Positions 29,101 to 35,420 of a stretch of 64,000 nucleotides of DNA are shown here, in pieces. Numbering within the stretch: position 1 is the first letter of the stretch; each line of letters opens with the position of its first letter. The notes beneath the pieces were generated by a model. It was not told the origin of the DNA. It was given only the letters and a program-made list of their open reading frames with translations, and did not search any database. The position numbers were made by a program, and so were the translations under genes. Source of the stretch: Sipunculus nudus (Eukaryota > Annelida > Sipuncula > Golfingiida > Sipunculidae); the NCBI GenBank assembly GCA_026874595.1, contig CM049316.1:64959176-65023175 (forward strand). Reading direction: 5' to 3'.

Positions 29101-29896
29101 GAAAAATCACTCATATGATTTTGTAACTGGGGTTTTCCATGTGTCCATCGGGGTATATGCATATATGTGTGATAATCACCACAGGAGTGACTTTCAAGCA
29201 TAGGGTCTGCATGAATTCGGGGATAAAATAATATCACTTCAGCATCTTTTTGTGGAAGGCCTACTTGATCCACTGTACAAATATATTATTCTGCCAGTTC
29301 ACACATACACATAAACATGCACATGGAAACACACCTATTTTTTCATGCATATACACACATACACACACATGGAAACATACCTTTATATGGTACGAGGTGG
29401 TGATAATTATCATATAAATATGAACATTAAATAACAGATGAATGTAGTATCTGATGTACATTTGGATTTCATTTACTTTCCTTTTACTGTATATTGTCAC
29501 CTGATGCCTCTTGAAAGCACACCCATTCCACTTTGGCAATCACTCTTAAAATGCTAAAAGATGAATGTAGTGAAAACAATGCAAAACATACATAAATCTT
29601 TACTGTTTTGATAGAATGCTTGAACCTGCCTAGCTTACCTTGCTGTTTTTGTTAAATACAATCTCAAGCAAAGGCTCTGGGTGGTTTAGTTTGCGACCAT
29701 GGTGCACTCCATGTCCGACAATTATATCATGTATGTCTGCTTTCTTCATCACATCAATAGCATCCCTGACAGAGCTTCGAATCAGCCTCCAGCAGTATTT
29801 TGATTTACTTTCATTTTGTAATCTTGAGGGTTTTACTTTTTCTATGCTGCTGAATCGACTCCCTCCCCTGAGGGATTCTAACCCTGGAGAAGTCAT
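4716..29896 (-). CDS. WD40-repeat protein, WDR87/WDR97-like (19 coding exons, 3' end outside window)
   Basis: Exons (minus strand, in coding order): 29896-29639, 28875-28720, 26730-26614, 25792-25640, 20209-20086, 19005-18843, 18481-18353, 17130-16955, 15064-14963, 14028-13802, 12854-12782, 11223-11041, 9281-9143, 8623-8517, 7657-7510, 7310-7235, 6249-6097, 5636-5570, 5134-4716. All have AG/GT borders and join in frame to 990 codons. WD-type blades are visible at about residues 240-275 (TGAKDGTIKVWD), 283-320 (SSSEDCTIRVWS), 385-425, 430-455, 505-535 (GGRKDGHICVFD), 536-570 (GDNIIKLW) and 630-665 (SASHDGTIRVWN). These suggest one or two beta-propellers acting as a scaffold. A helical, charged C-terminal part follows (residues 700-990). 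The order (N-terminal helix, propellers, then a segment starting near FDRYLKIFY) resembles the WDR87/WDR97 group, which is associated with testis and cilia in vertebrates; that assignment is from memory and less certain than the WD40 call. The frame is still open after exon 19. Confidence 0.85.
5570..5636 (-). CDS. WD40 gene exon 18, residues 829-850
   Basis: 67 nt. Reads PPKDDPYETDTVKEMLNPKPAE, Pro- and acid-rich linker. Acceptor CATCCAG, donor GTAAGA. Confidence 0.82.
6097..6249 (-). CDS. WD40 gene exon 17, residues 778-828
   Basis: 51 codons, phase 0. Reads AFALIDQRENELCQIRDGDL...AAFDRYLKIFYSRPEIE. The FDRYLKIFY-like segment after the propellers is what suggests the WDR87/WDR97 group. Acceptor TTTTTCCAG, donor GTAATT. 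Confidence 0.87.
6850..7217. repeat. Tandem-core repeat family E, copy 1 (overlaps intron between WD40 exons 16 and 17)
   Basis: About 140-bp units marked by TGACCTCATTAAATATGTG (6892, 7031), then GGACGGACAGACCG and a hairpin TGTCATATGACA. Related to 10146-10650. The exon 16 donor begins 16 bases further on. Confidence 0.7.
7235..7310 (-). CDS. WD40 gene exon 16, residues 752-777
   Basis: 76 nt. Reads YTHFVDILTEEETEEVMREK, highly charged and probably coiled. Acceptor AATTGCAG, donor GTCAGT; phase 0 at the end. Confidence 0.83.
7510..7657 (-). CDS. WD40 gene exon 15, residues 703-751
   Basis: 148 nt. Reads YMPKAHRFKMISMGFPREIE...KEDIKRLKASHSSFK. The sequence changes from beta-propeller to charged helical character here. 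Acceptor GCCAACAG, donor GTGAGT. Confidence 0.87.
8517..8623 (-). CDS. WD40 gene exon 14, residues 667-702
   Basis: 107 nt. Reads LIKLNAQPSSLAFCSQRGDL...HKVSYKT, the last visible propeller blade. Acceptor CATTATTAG, donor GTAAGT. Confidence 0.87.
9143..9281 (-). CDS. WD40 gene exon 13, residues 621-666
   Basis: 139 nt. Reads NRYDHTPEEDHMDSITGLDC...FASASHDGTIRVWNEANNIVR, a near-consensus WD40 blade. Acceptor TTCTCTCAG, donor GTAGGG. The other two frames have stops or no motif. Confidence 0.92.
10146..10650. repeat. Tandem-core repeat family E, copy 2
   Basis: Three units marked by TGACCTCATTAA(A/G)TATG at 10184, 10317 and 10464, ending GACGGATGGACC and hairpin CCTGTCAGGGACAGG. Same orientation and order of parts as copy 1, in the intron between WD40 exons 12 and 13. 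Confidence 0.75.
11041..11223 (-). CDS. WD40 gene exon 12, residues 560-620
   Basis: 183 nt. Begins DNIIKLWRLYPYAQ, completing the blade, then CAHTPIHMSIMRNKLAVAFQ and YSVVLYNLNDK. Acceptor CCAACAG, donor GTAAGA. Confidence 0.88.
11541..11836. mobile_element. hAT-like MITE with AAGGCC motifs
   Basis: 296 bp with inverted ends CAGTGTTGTAG and, from the right, CAGTGTTGGAG. Flanked by GTGGGTAT (11533-11540) and GTCGGTAT (11837-11844), an 8-bp duplication with one mismatch. AAGGCC/GGCCTT recurs near both ends and the element is GC-richer than its intron. Confidence 0.8.
12510..12598. repeat. ATT/ATC trinucleotide microsatellite
   Basis: Imperfect (ATT)n with ATC and AGT variants in an intron of the WD40 gene. 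Confidence 0.9.
12782..12854 (-). CDS. WD40 gene exon 11, residues 536-559
   Basis: 73 nt. Reads AHGSKGVLSMVANSKADQLISAGLG; the HGS...VLSM...LISAG pattern is the front half of a WD blade finished in exon 12 (DNIIKLW). Acceptor TTTCAG, donor GTGAGT. Confidence 0.9.
13802..14028 (-). CDS. WD40 gene exon 10, residues 460-535
   Basis: 227 nt. Reads KGCNYLLVYEYVISADIEGD...LLLGGRKDGHICVFDWDSGE..FEIE. Acceptor GCTTTGCAG. The donor is GTTTGT, weaker than the others but needed to hold the frame into exon 11. Confidence 0.85.
14963..15064 (-). CDS. WD40 gene exon 9, residues 426-459
   Basis: 102 nt, phase 1 in and out. Reads GTLFAVFGDGTILKCDTSTN...WSCPDPK, a short degenerate blade with Cys pairs. Acceptor TTCTTGCAG, donor GTAAGA. 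Confidence 0.85.
15163..16349 (+). mobile_element. Degenerate family A element with nested AGTACTCG element
   Basis: Starts like other family A copies (AGTAGCCCATGGGCCATGACGCTCAGCTG) and ends CTATAGCTCAGATGACTTTCAGTC. The interior has 195-bp direct repeats (TTTTGTTTTAGTTTCTGAAC at 15249 and 15444) and one family A unit with GTGGCGCCATCAGTCTGCAG at 16012. An AGTACTCG-rich block at 15795-15955 splits it. Confidence 0.6.
15795..15955. mobile_element. AGTACTCG-rich element fragment
   Basis: Many copies of AGTACTCG/CGAGTACT ending in GGACCCAACTCTG (inward: CAGAGTTGGGTCC), a hAT-like terminus. No matching left terminus, so it is probably truncated. Confidence 0.55.
16955..17130 (-). CDS. WD40 gene exon 8, residues 367-425
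   Basis: 176 nt. Reads HKVQSIKSTDHPSYPVRSVL...VRIVSPVSGDVITTL...AYAIAEG, a propeller segment with two blades. Acceptor TTTACCACAG, donor GTGACT. A 79-bp tandem duplication lies just upstream of the acceptor. Confidence 0.9.
17140..17295. repeat. 79-bp tandem duplication next to an exon acceptor
   Basis: AGCATATAAT(T/C)AAACAGTAAATTAAT... to GGTTAGATAACTGCC is repeated twice. The first copy starts 10 bases outside exon 8 of the WD40 gene, so the acceptor region was partly duplicated. Confidence 0.85.
17806..18258 (+). mobile_element. TTAA-type MITE in the WD40 gene intron
   Basis: 453 bp bounded by TTAA on both sides (17802-17805 and 18259-18262), ends AGCTGCCTATTC and, inverted, AGGGGCCTATTC. 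TTAA duplication is typical of piggyBac and Kolobok groups. No coding capacity. A reverse copy is at 51117-51577. Confidence 0.75.
18353..18481 (-). CDS. WD40 gene exon 7, residues 324-366
   Basis: 129 nt. Reads KVKTADPVYHLGTVINQDKFY...HTLHTTVG. Acceptor TTTCGCAG, donor GTAAAT. The next exon completes the Gly codon and keeps the frame. Confidence 0.85.
18843..19005 (-). CDS. WD40 gene exon 6, residues 270-323
   Basis: 163 nt. Completes the previous blade (IKVWDE) and encodes a second one with a textbook GH...WD pattern: VGHGDCVNSLAVFP ... SSSEDCTIRVWS. Acceptor CTCCTTCAG, donor GTGAGT. This is the clearest WD40 exon in the gene. Confidence 0.93.
19062..19653. repeat. Tandem-core repeat with CATGTCTCC ends
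   Basis: Inverted ends ACATGTCTCCCC and GGGGAGGAGACATG. Inside are about three units of roughly 145 bp marked by TTCAAAAGTTA and TGACCTT...AAGGTCAAGGTCA. In the intron between WD40 exons 5 and 6. Confidence 0.7.
20086..20209 (-). CDS. WD40 gene exon 5, residues 229-269
   Basis: 124 nt, enters in phase 0 and leaves one base (codon split ATC). Encodes most of a WD blade: SAMTFFNPLKYLVTGAKDGT. Acceptor TTTGTACAG, donor GTAAGT. Confidence 0.9.
20395..22861. mobile_element. GGTTAAGTAAAC MITE copy 1, split by a family A element
   Basis: The two parts 20395-20821 and 22831-22861 make a 458-bp repeat with ends GGTTAAGTAAAC and, inverted, GGTCAAGCAAAC. It is nearly identical to the uninterrupted copy at 24080-24536. 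A third, diverged and reversed copy is at about 48608-48990. Confidence 0.85.
20822..22830 (+). mobile_element. Family A tandem-core element, copy A1
   Basis: 2009 bp beginning ACAAGTGACCCTTGGGTCATG and ending in the hairpin AGCTCAGATGACTTACAGTCAGCTGAGCT. Five units of about 337 bp marked by GGTGGNNCCACC (21012, 21352, 21785, 22121, 22458). One unit has an internal 105-bp duplication (21481/21586). A GGAC/GACA microsatellite (22731-22785) precedes the terminal hairpin. The 24.5-kb MITE copy gives the empty site. Confidence 0.85.
24080..24536. mobile_element. GGTTAAGTAAAC MITE copy 2 (uninterrupted)
   Basis: 457 bp, near-identical to the copy at 20395-22861 without the family A insertion; the junction point is 24505/24506. 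Same intron of the WD40 gene as copy 1. Confidence 0.88.
25640..25792 (-). CDS. WD40 gene exon 4, residues 178-228
   Basis: 51 codons, phase 0, acceptor CTTTTCAG, donor GTAAGT. Reads SWVFRYGGRHLLPRK...KCFAACNTGVA and joins exon 5 as NTGVA/MFNLFEGKLLSYEK. The next intron (5.4 kb) holds two MITE copies and a tandem-core element. Confidence 0.88.
26614..26730 (-). CDS. WD40 gene exon 3, residues 139-177
   Basis: 39 codons, phase 0, acceptor TTTGTAG and donor GTAAGT. Reads LMNSELEVVSES...VVTVGSGCLT. It joins exon 2 as DKLY/LMNSELEVVSES and exon 4 as GSGCLT/SWVFRYGG, both natural beta-strand sequences. Confidence 0.88.
26785..28331 (+). mobile_element. Family A tandem-core element, copy A2
   Basis: Begins AGTGGCCATGGGCAATGATGCTCAGCTGA and ends CAGCTGAGCTA. 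Four units marked at 26964, 27306, 27642 and 27980. A GACGGCCGGAGGGCC stretch replaces the usual GGAC microsatellite. It fills most of WD40 intron 2. Confidence 0.85.
28720..28875 (-). CDS. WD40 gene exon 2, residues 87-138
   Basis: 52 codons, phase 0 at both ends, between acceptor CATTACAG and donor GTAAGT. Encodes EYLTLDTKF...NSDKLY, including the hydrophobic run NLYVGWMFNSDKLY that starts the first propeller strands. Intron 2 downstream carries a family A transposon. Confidence 0.88.
29066..29381. repeat. Palindromic MITE-like inverted repeat
   Basis: About 40-bp arms TGTTTCCATGTG...GCATGAAAAA (29069-29106) and its complement (29337-29377), enclosing alternating CATATA/CATGTG sequence. 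In intron 1 of the WD40 gene. Confidence 0.65.
29639..29896 (-). CDS. WD40 gene exon 1 (coding), residues 1-86
   Basis: The start ATG (29896-29894) is the first one with a long open frame. It is preceded in the same exon by an in-frame stop, so it is the natural start. Encodes a basic, Ser-rich N-terminus (MTSPGLESLRGG...) ending in NKNSK. The donor reads AAG|GTAAGC, phase 0. Confidence 0.85.
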
Positions 29897-29945
29897 CTTG
29901 GGTGTTGTCTTCTCTCTTACTGGTCAGTCTCCAGACATTTTAGCA
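29897..29945 (-). other. 5' UTR part of WD40 gene exon 1 with a mini-uORF
   Basis: An acceptor (TTACTTACAG) ends at 29946, so exon 1 is preceded by an intron. The 49-nt leader holds an upstream ATG with a 4-codon frame (MSGD, then TGA) in the same frame as the main ATG. That stop rules out an N-terminal extension. Confidence 0.55.
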
Positions 29946-29997
29946 CTGTAAGTAAAACACAGCATATTGTCTGTTCAATAGTCTGTTCTACAATTAG

Positions 29998-31622
29998 CAG
30001 ACATGGGGTCTATTACAGTTGTTCTATTACTATTACTATTACTATTACTTTCAATTTCTGATATTACTATTACTATTACTATTACCACATTTTAGCTTCT
30101 ATTACTATTACTATTACTATTACTGGGGTATCTATTACTATTATTAAAAATTTTCAGTGTAACTAAAATTGTCTCCAGAGGAATGATTCATGATTATTGC
30201 ATATTATTATTTAGTATCAAAGCTGACAATTCAATCCTTTATGTATGTATCAGGATAGGAATTTATGTAGGGCTTTGTCCTGTTTCCAAATCCTTATAAA
30301 TATATCCAATAAAAATACTGTTTATGTCAAGATTCTGGACAGAACCAAACTGGAGACAAAAGTACCCCATCTTCTCGGTGTACATGTTCATTTGGATGTG
30401 ATGCCATGTTTTATTCCATCACATAATACATCTGGAGAGTGAACAGAGAGGTGGTAAACTTTACAATAATGGAAGCAAGCATGGCTTTTATTCTTCAGGC
30501 ATGCCCTTCTTCATTGCAGCAAAACAAGCATGGATAATATAGGAATATGGAGAGTGATTTAAACTCACATCAATTTTACAAAACAAAAAAATATTATTTA
30601 AATCACTTTCACAATAAATTTGGTATTAAACAATCTTGTACTTTAAATTTTGTTCATAACAGGATCTAATTATTTGATATCAAAATTTCAGATATTAAAT
30701 AATAAAATATGAACAGTTACTTATATTCTCATATTATATAATCAAACAAATTAATATAATGAAAAAATGGTTCATTTAATTTTCAAAATATAAATTAACA
30801 TAATTTTAGATACTGAATGAAGGTCTGCAAAATTGGTACTATTAAATAAGAGACAAGTATTAAAAGAATAGTTTTAAAAGAATATGTATATAAATTAACT
30901 AGATAATACATGTGCCTGCAGTATGACTTTATCCAAGTGATTGTAGCATTGGTCTGAGTTTATAGCATTGTAGGCTTCAGTACATTATGGGTAGTGAAAA
31001 CACCATAAGCTTATCATGAACATTTTGGGTCTGCACTGTATCTGGTTCCATATTATATTTTTCTTGAACGTGTATTATTGCAATTTGTATGATTAAAATG
31101 CAAACTGGCTTGTGAAAACAAATCTAAGTACATTTCAGAATATGCAGATGGATTGATGGATGTGAGATAAGATGTACATGTCACAATAATAAAACACTAT
31201 ATTTATCTGTCTCTTAACATCAAACATGCCTCTGTTTATTCATGGTTTACTAATCAAAGGTCAGATTGTGCCAGGTAACTTATTTGGCAGTGACCTACTC
31301 TGTCCAGTACTCTTATGTAATTAGCACCAGTGGTCACAAGCAATGTGGCAGCTGGCCCATGCTTGCCTCAACAATAGGCACATCCTGGGCAGTTACTGGA
31401 CAAGAACTGAGTCTGTTCAGCATTATTTGCTGATATGCTGATCAAGGGGCTCACAGGAAGTAATAGAAAGTAATATGTATTACTCTATTACTTTGCCTTC
31501 TGTTTCTATTACTATTACTATAACAACTCAAATTTTTGAGTCTATTACTATTACTATTACATGGAAATAGCTGTAATAGTCTATTACTATTACTATTACT
31601 TATTACTATTACCCCATGTCTG
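29998..31622. mobile_element. hAT-like non-autonomous transposon, TATTAC subterminal repeats
   Basis: Perfect 12-bp terminal inverted repeats (CAGACATGGGGT / ACCCCATGTCTG) flanked by perfect 8-bp target duplications ACAATTAG (29990-29997 and 31623-31630). An 8-bp duplication with a CAG... terminus is the hAT signature. Both ends carry arrays of TATTAC (30028-30142 and 31500-31612), plausibly transposase-binding subterminal repeats. No transposase reading frame is seen in the 1625 bp. The left end lies 45 bp upstream of the exon 1 acceptor, so the element sits in the putative first intron. Confidence 0.9.
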
Positions 31623-32238
31623 ACAATTAGATCCTTAAATTTCTTCAAGCTGGATGGCTGCACAGACTGCATGACATATAAACATCACATTATTGCTGGG
31701 AACTTCAAAACTTCCTCATCTATTCAGAGATGAGGATATATTATCTGGCACATATATAACTTAGTGAACCAGTTCTATTATGAAAAGGAATTATATAATA
31801 TACTTATCTTTAAAATATATGTTTAGTCATACATACATACATATTGAATACCAATCTCTAATATAATGAGAAACTGGAATCACATTCAAGAAGACTCTAA
31901 ACAACATCTTCAAAACAGTGCAAGAAAATAAAGATACAAAAATAAATAATAATAAAACCCATGAAATAAATAATAATAAAACCAATGAAATGGCATTATC
32001 ATATCTAGATAACAGTCTGTGATTTGATGTGAAAATTATATGATTGTGAACATTTAATTTTGTGACTATGACAAATGTGGCATATGGTACCACAAAAAAA
32101 ATAAACTTTTTAATTTAAAAAAATTTAAAGCCCATTTATTTAAAAATAATATGTTGAATCGCCCAAAATCAACCATTCAACGAGTTTGTTCATCAAAAAT
32201 TTCAGTACGATTCAAAGCTTTTTCTTTTTGTACCTTAC

Positions 32239-32345
32239 CGGGTGTTATATGAATATAGTCTATGAAGTGGAAGTCGGTTGACATTGAAAACTTTATTCAC
32301 CTCTTAATGTTTTCCTGTTGAAAATCTGGAAGCCGCCATGTTGTT
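32239..32345 (-). promoter_or_regulatory. Candidate promoter and non-coding first exon of the WD40 gene
   Basis: On the minus strand the sequence AACATGGCGGC (32342-32332) matches the YY1-type initiator motif often found at transcription starts. About 100 nt downstream is a strong splice donor CCCG|GTAAGG (exon end 32239). Splicing to the acceptor at 29946 would skip the hAT element between. The surroundings (32.33-32.72 kb) have more CpG than the flanks. This is inference from motifs only. Confidence 0.35.
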
Positions 32346-33090
32346 TACCAACACCATGGTTGCGAGATTACACGAGAAATGACGTGGTCACAACTTCATT
32401 CTCCAACATAGTATTTATATTAAGTATATTACTTTTCCGTGATTTACAGAATAATCACACATTATATTAAATTATTTCCAGGTGTATAATACGTTTAAGT
32501 CGAAAGTAACAAATTATTAGAAGACGTGGTACAATATCGGTGACTTGCTCCTCAATTTCTTTTCTTATGTTTGGAGAGTACTATGTGACCTACTTTTGAG
32601 TGATGACCTAAATATTCACTAAGGACGCCTGCACTCATAACAAACACACGAGGTGAAACACGTGCTTGCGAGACCGTAAAGCAGACGACAGGTTGTTTAT
32701 GAGGGATCTGGATTGGTTTATGTAAGAAGAGATAGCGACATAAGGTCAGACAACTTGGGCTAAGTGGTGAGTTTCTTTAACATTGAATTTAACTATATTT
32801 GTCCTTTTTGAGTAACTATTTATAAATTGTATAAACAGCTATTCTCTTACAATCACAGATCACATACTCCATGTAATTAGTTTTGTCATGCATGGACTAT
32901 TTCAGTATTTGTGTATATTTTACAGTGAAACATTGGATATGGTTAAGTGATTCACATGAAAATAACAGTGCTAATATCAACAGATGGTACCCGTATCGCT
33001 CTATGTCATTCCATAGTCAGTGCTACACTTGGCCCAAAACTAAATGTTGGTGGGGGAAAAGGGGTGTGGCAGTCCCCCTCTGTTTGCAAC

Positions 33091-35175
33091 GGTTAGACTT
33101 TTTACCGAAACTGACCTCTTTTACAGGAACTGACAGGAACTGACTTTAAAATATATTAAATAACATTTAATTTACATTTTTGAATTTCCATATTCTCAGA
33201 CAATGTGAAACATATTGTAATACAGTAACAACACAACATAACAAACACGATAAAATACAAGGTTTTGTGAAATGATCATACAATAAAAGTACCGCATTTC
33301 CCATTGATGTTCATTTGTAAATATTTGTTCAGTTTAATAACATATTTCAATTATTTTGTAAAGCGGACAATTTCATGTAATTTTCAATTTATTTACATTG
33401 GACAAGTATAATTTCCTCAGTAAAATTATAATATTTTCAGCATCTTTTCCAAAACAATTTTGAATATTCTGAACAAACAATTAAAGCAGAATTACAGAAT
33501 TTTAGAATGATAGAAACAGTGCTGATAAGTCCATCACTCTCTGATTGATCTGTTTTTGTTCTCTTTGAGCAACTGCAGGGTGTGATGAGCTGATATGGGG
33601 TACTTATGACTGGCTGGCTGCCCTCACCCCTAGGCTTATCACTCTGAGCTGTTGAGGCTTTAATGAGTTTGCTCATTGTTGCTCTTTTACTGGTTGTCAG
33701 TATAGTTCTGAATGAATAAAAAGAAGACAGCTTTTCTGCAGCTCTATACAAGGAAACCCCCACTTTACTGTGCAAAACTTTGAGTGAAACATTTAATTTA
33801 ATATTTGAGAAAACAGTTTATTCTTGTCATGATATTTTGACTTAATTATCATAAATATGATAAAATACATCAGCACCTGAAAGACACCATCTTGCGCTGT
33901 CAATTAATGAAGAAACATGTAGAAAGTTGCAAATATACATTAATAAGTTTATATAAAATGTTCTGCCATTGTAACATCATGTCCTAAATATTGCCAAAAA
34001 ATGATGGGTGCCCCTTGGTGGGACAAATTTTATTGACTGGAAGGGCCTATATATATAGCAGCATCCCCACAGGACTATGTTTTAGTATTTGTACATTCCT
34101 GATGCCCAGGTATTAAAATTAATGCAAGAAAAAAGATATTAAAAAGAAAACTTCTCCTTTGTGTTCATATAATTATTTCTGAATTTAAATTTCAAATATG
34201 GTACATGTGCAACACTTAGAAATAAATAAATCTTTAACAATCCAAGGCGATAATGACTGAAATGTCAGTCCAAGGTATTCCATGCATTTGTCATGAATAA
34301 ATAAGCTGTTTGAATGAATTCTTACTTAAACTGATCATGATTGACTGTATAGTGGAATTTCAATTTTTTTTTCAAATGATACAAATTGTAATCATAAAAC
34401 CCAGCAATTTGATGCTTAGCATCGTTAGGTCCAGATGAAATAGATTTTAAAACAGGAGTCATGAGCTGGTGGTCACTGTCTTTGTAATAATCTGAACACT
34501 GTATAACTGCAAATATTGTGGTGTTTGCTATACATTTATTTCCATAGATATCTCCGGAAGGGAGAGCGCACAAGAGCTAGGGGTAGATACTGTAGATCAC
34601 TAAATTGTCATGGTCCATATCTTAAGTTTACTTGCCTCACGAGGTATTTGTTGTTGACAAAGACATTGTAATTTATAATAACATTATACATGAATTTATA
34701 TAATTTTGGGAAGTATGATAAAAGTGTTCGTCATTTGCTTGTTTTTTTTTTAATTATTTTGATACTGTTTAAAACAATTGTGGGTGAAGTAAAGTCATAA
34801 TAACATTATACATGGATTTATAGAATATTGGGAAGTATGATAAAAGTGTTCGTCATTTGCTTGTTTTTTTTTTTTAATTATTTTGATACTGTTTAAAACA
34901 ATTTGGGGTGAAGTAAAGTCAGGTCAAATGTGTGTTCTTCAAGTCAGTTCCAGTACCATTTTAAGCAGATCCACGTAAGATAATTGTTGTCATAGTTGGT
35001 TATAACTCATCAAGTTATGTTATTATAAAATATGTTTTAAAATAACTTAACAAGTGCTTTATTTTCTTTTAAGTTCTGATAACATGCAGTCAGTTTTGGT
35101 CAGTTCCGGTAATATGAACTCAGTTTCGGTCAGTTCCTGTAGGTTCCGGTCAGTTCCTGTAAAAAGTCGAGCCCG
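33091..35175. mobile_element. hAT-like transposon with GGAACTGAC subterminal repeats
   Basis: Flanked by perfect 8-bp duplications TTTGCAAC (33083-33090 and 35176-35183). The ends are imperfect inverted repeats: GGTTAGACTTTTTAC at left and, read inward from the right, CGGGCTCGACTTTTTAC. Next to them the motif GGAACTGAC (or its complement GTCAGTTCC) recurs at 33124-33146 and 35096-35160. About 2.1 kb; internal reading frames (for example 33437-33775 and 34322-34573, minus) match no transposase I recognise. Confidence 0.8.
34676..34921. repeat. Tandem duplication, two 121-bp copies
   Basis: A block containing AACATTATACATG..., GGAAGTATGATAAAAGTG and a T-tract is repeated almost exactly about 121 bp later, inside the 33091-35175 element. 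Confidence 0.85.
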
Positions 35176-35420
35176 TTTGCAACATCCAGATTGTGGTTTC
35201 CTATGCGGACATATGTAACAAGATGATATAATACTTATAATGTGGGTGCATATATTTTGTTGATTGCAATACTTTGTTTGCCTTGCAAGATGCTATGTAA
35301 TCCAGGGCACATCAGATGATTTTAAGCTAGTGATCTCCCAGGGGCCCCAGAGCCGCTGTTGTCTGCTTTGTCTGAAGTCTCCCAGGCATGCAGGGGGCAT
35401 GAATATCAAGTAACATAATT

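Noticed and set aside
30020-31612. TATTAC tracts as ordinary microsatellites
   Set aside because: They sit symmetrically inside the two ends of an element with perfect inverted ends and 8-bp duplications, so they are better explained as subterminal repeats.
32345-32375. RFX X-box (ciliary promoter motif) near ACCATGGTTGC
   Set aside because: Only one half-site is close to the consensus; the second half mismatches at several positions.
33437-33775. 112-codon minus frame as a possible gene
   Set aside because: Inside a transposon, no motif recognised, no matching splice partner. Kept only as a possible relic.
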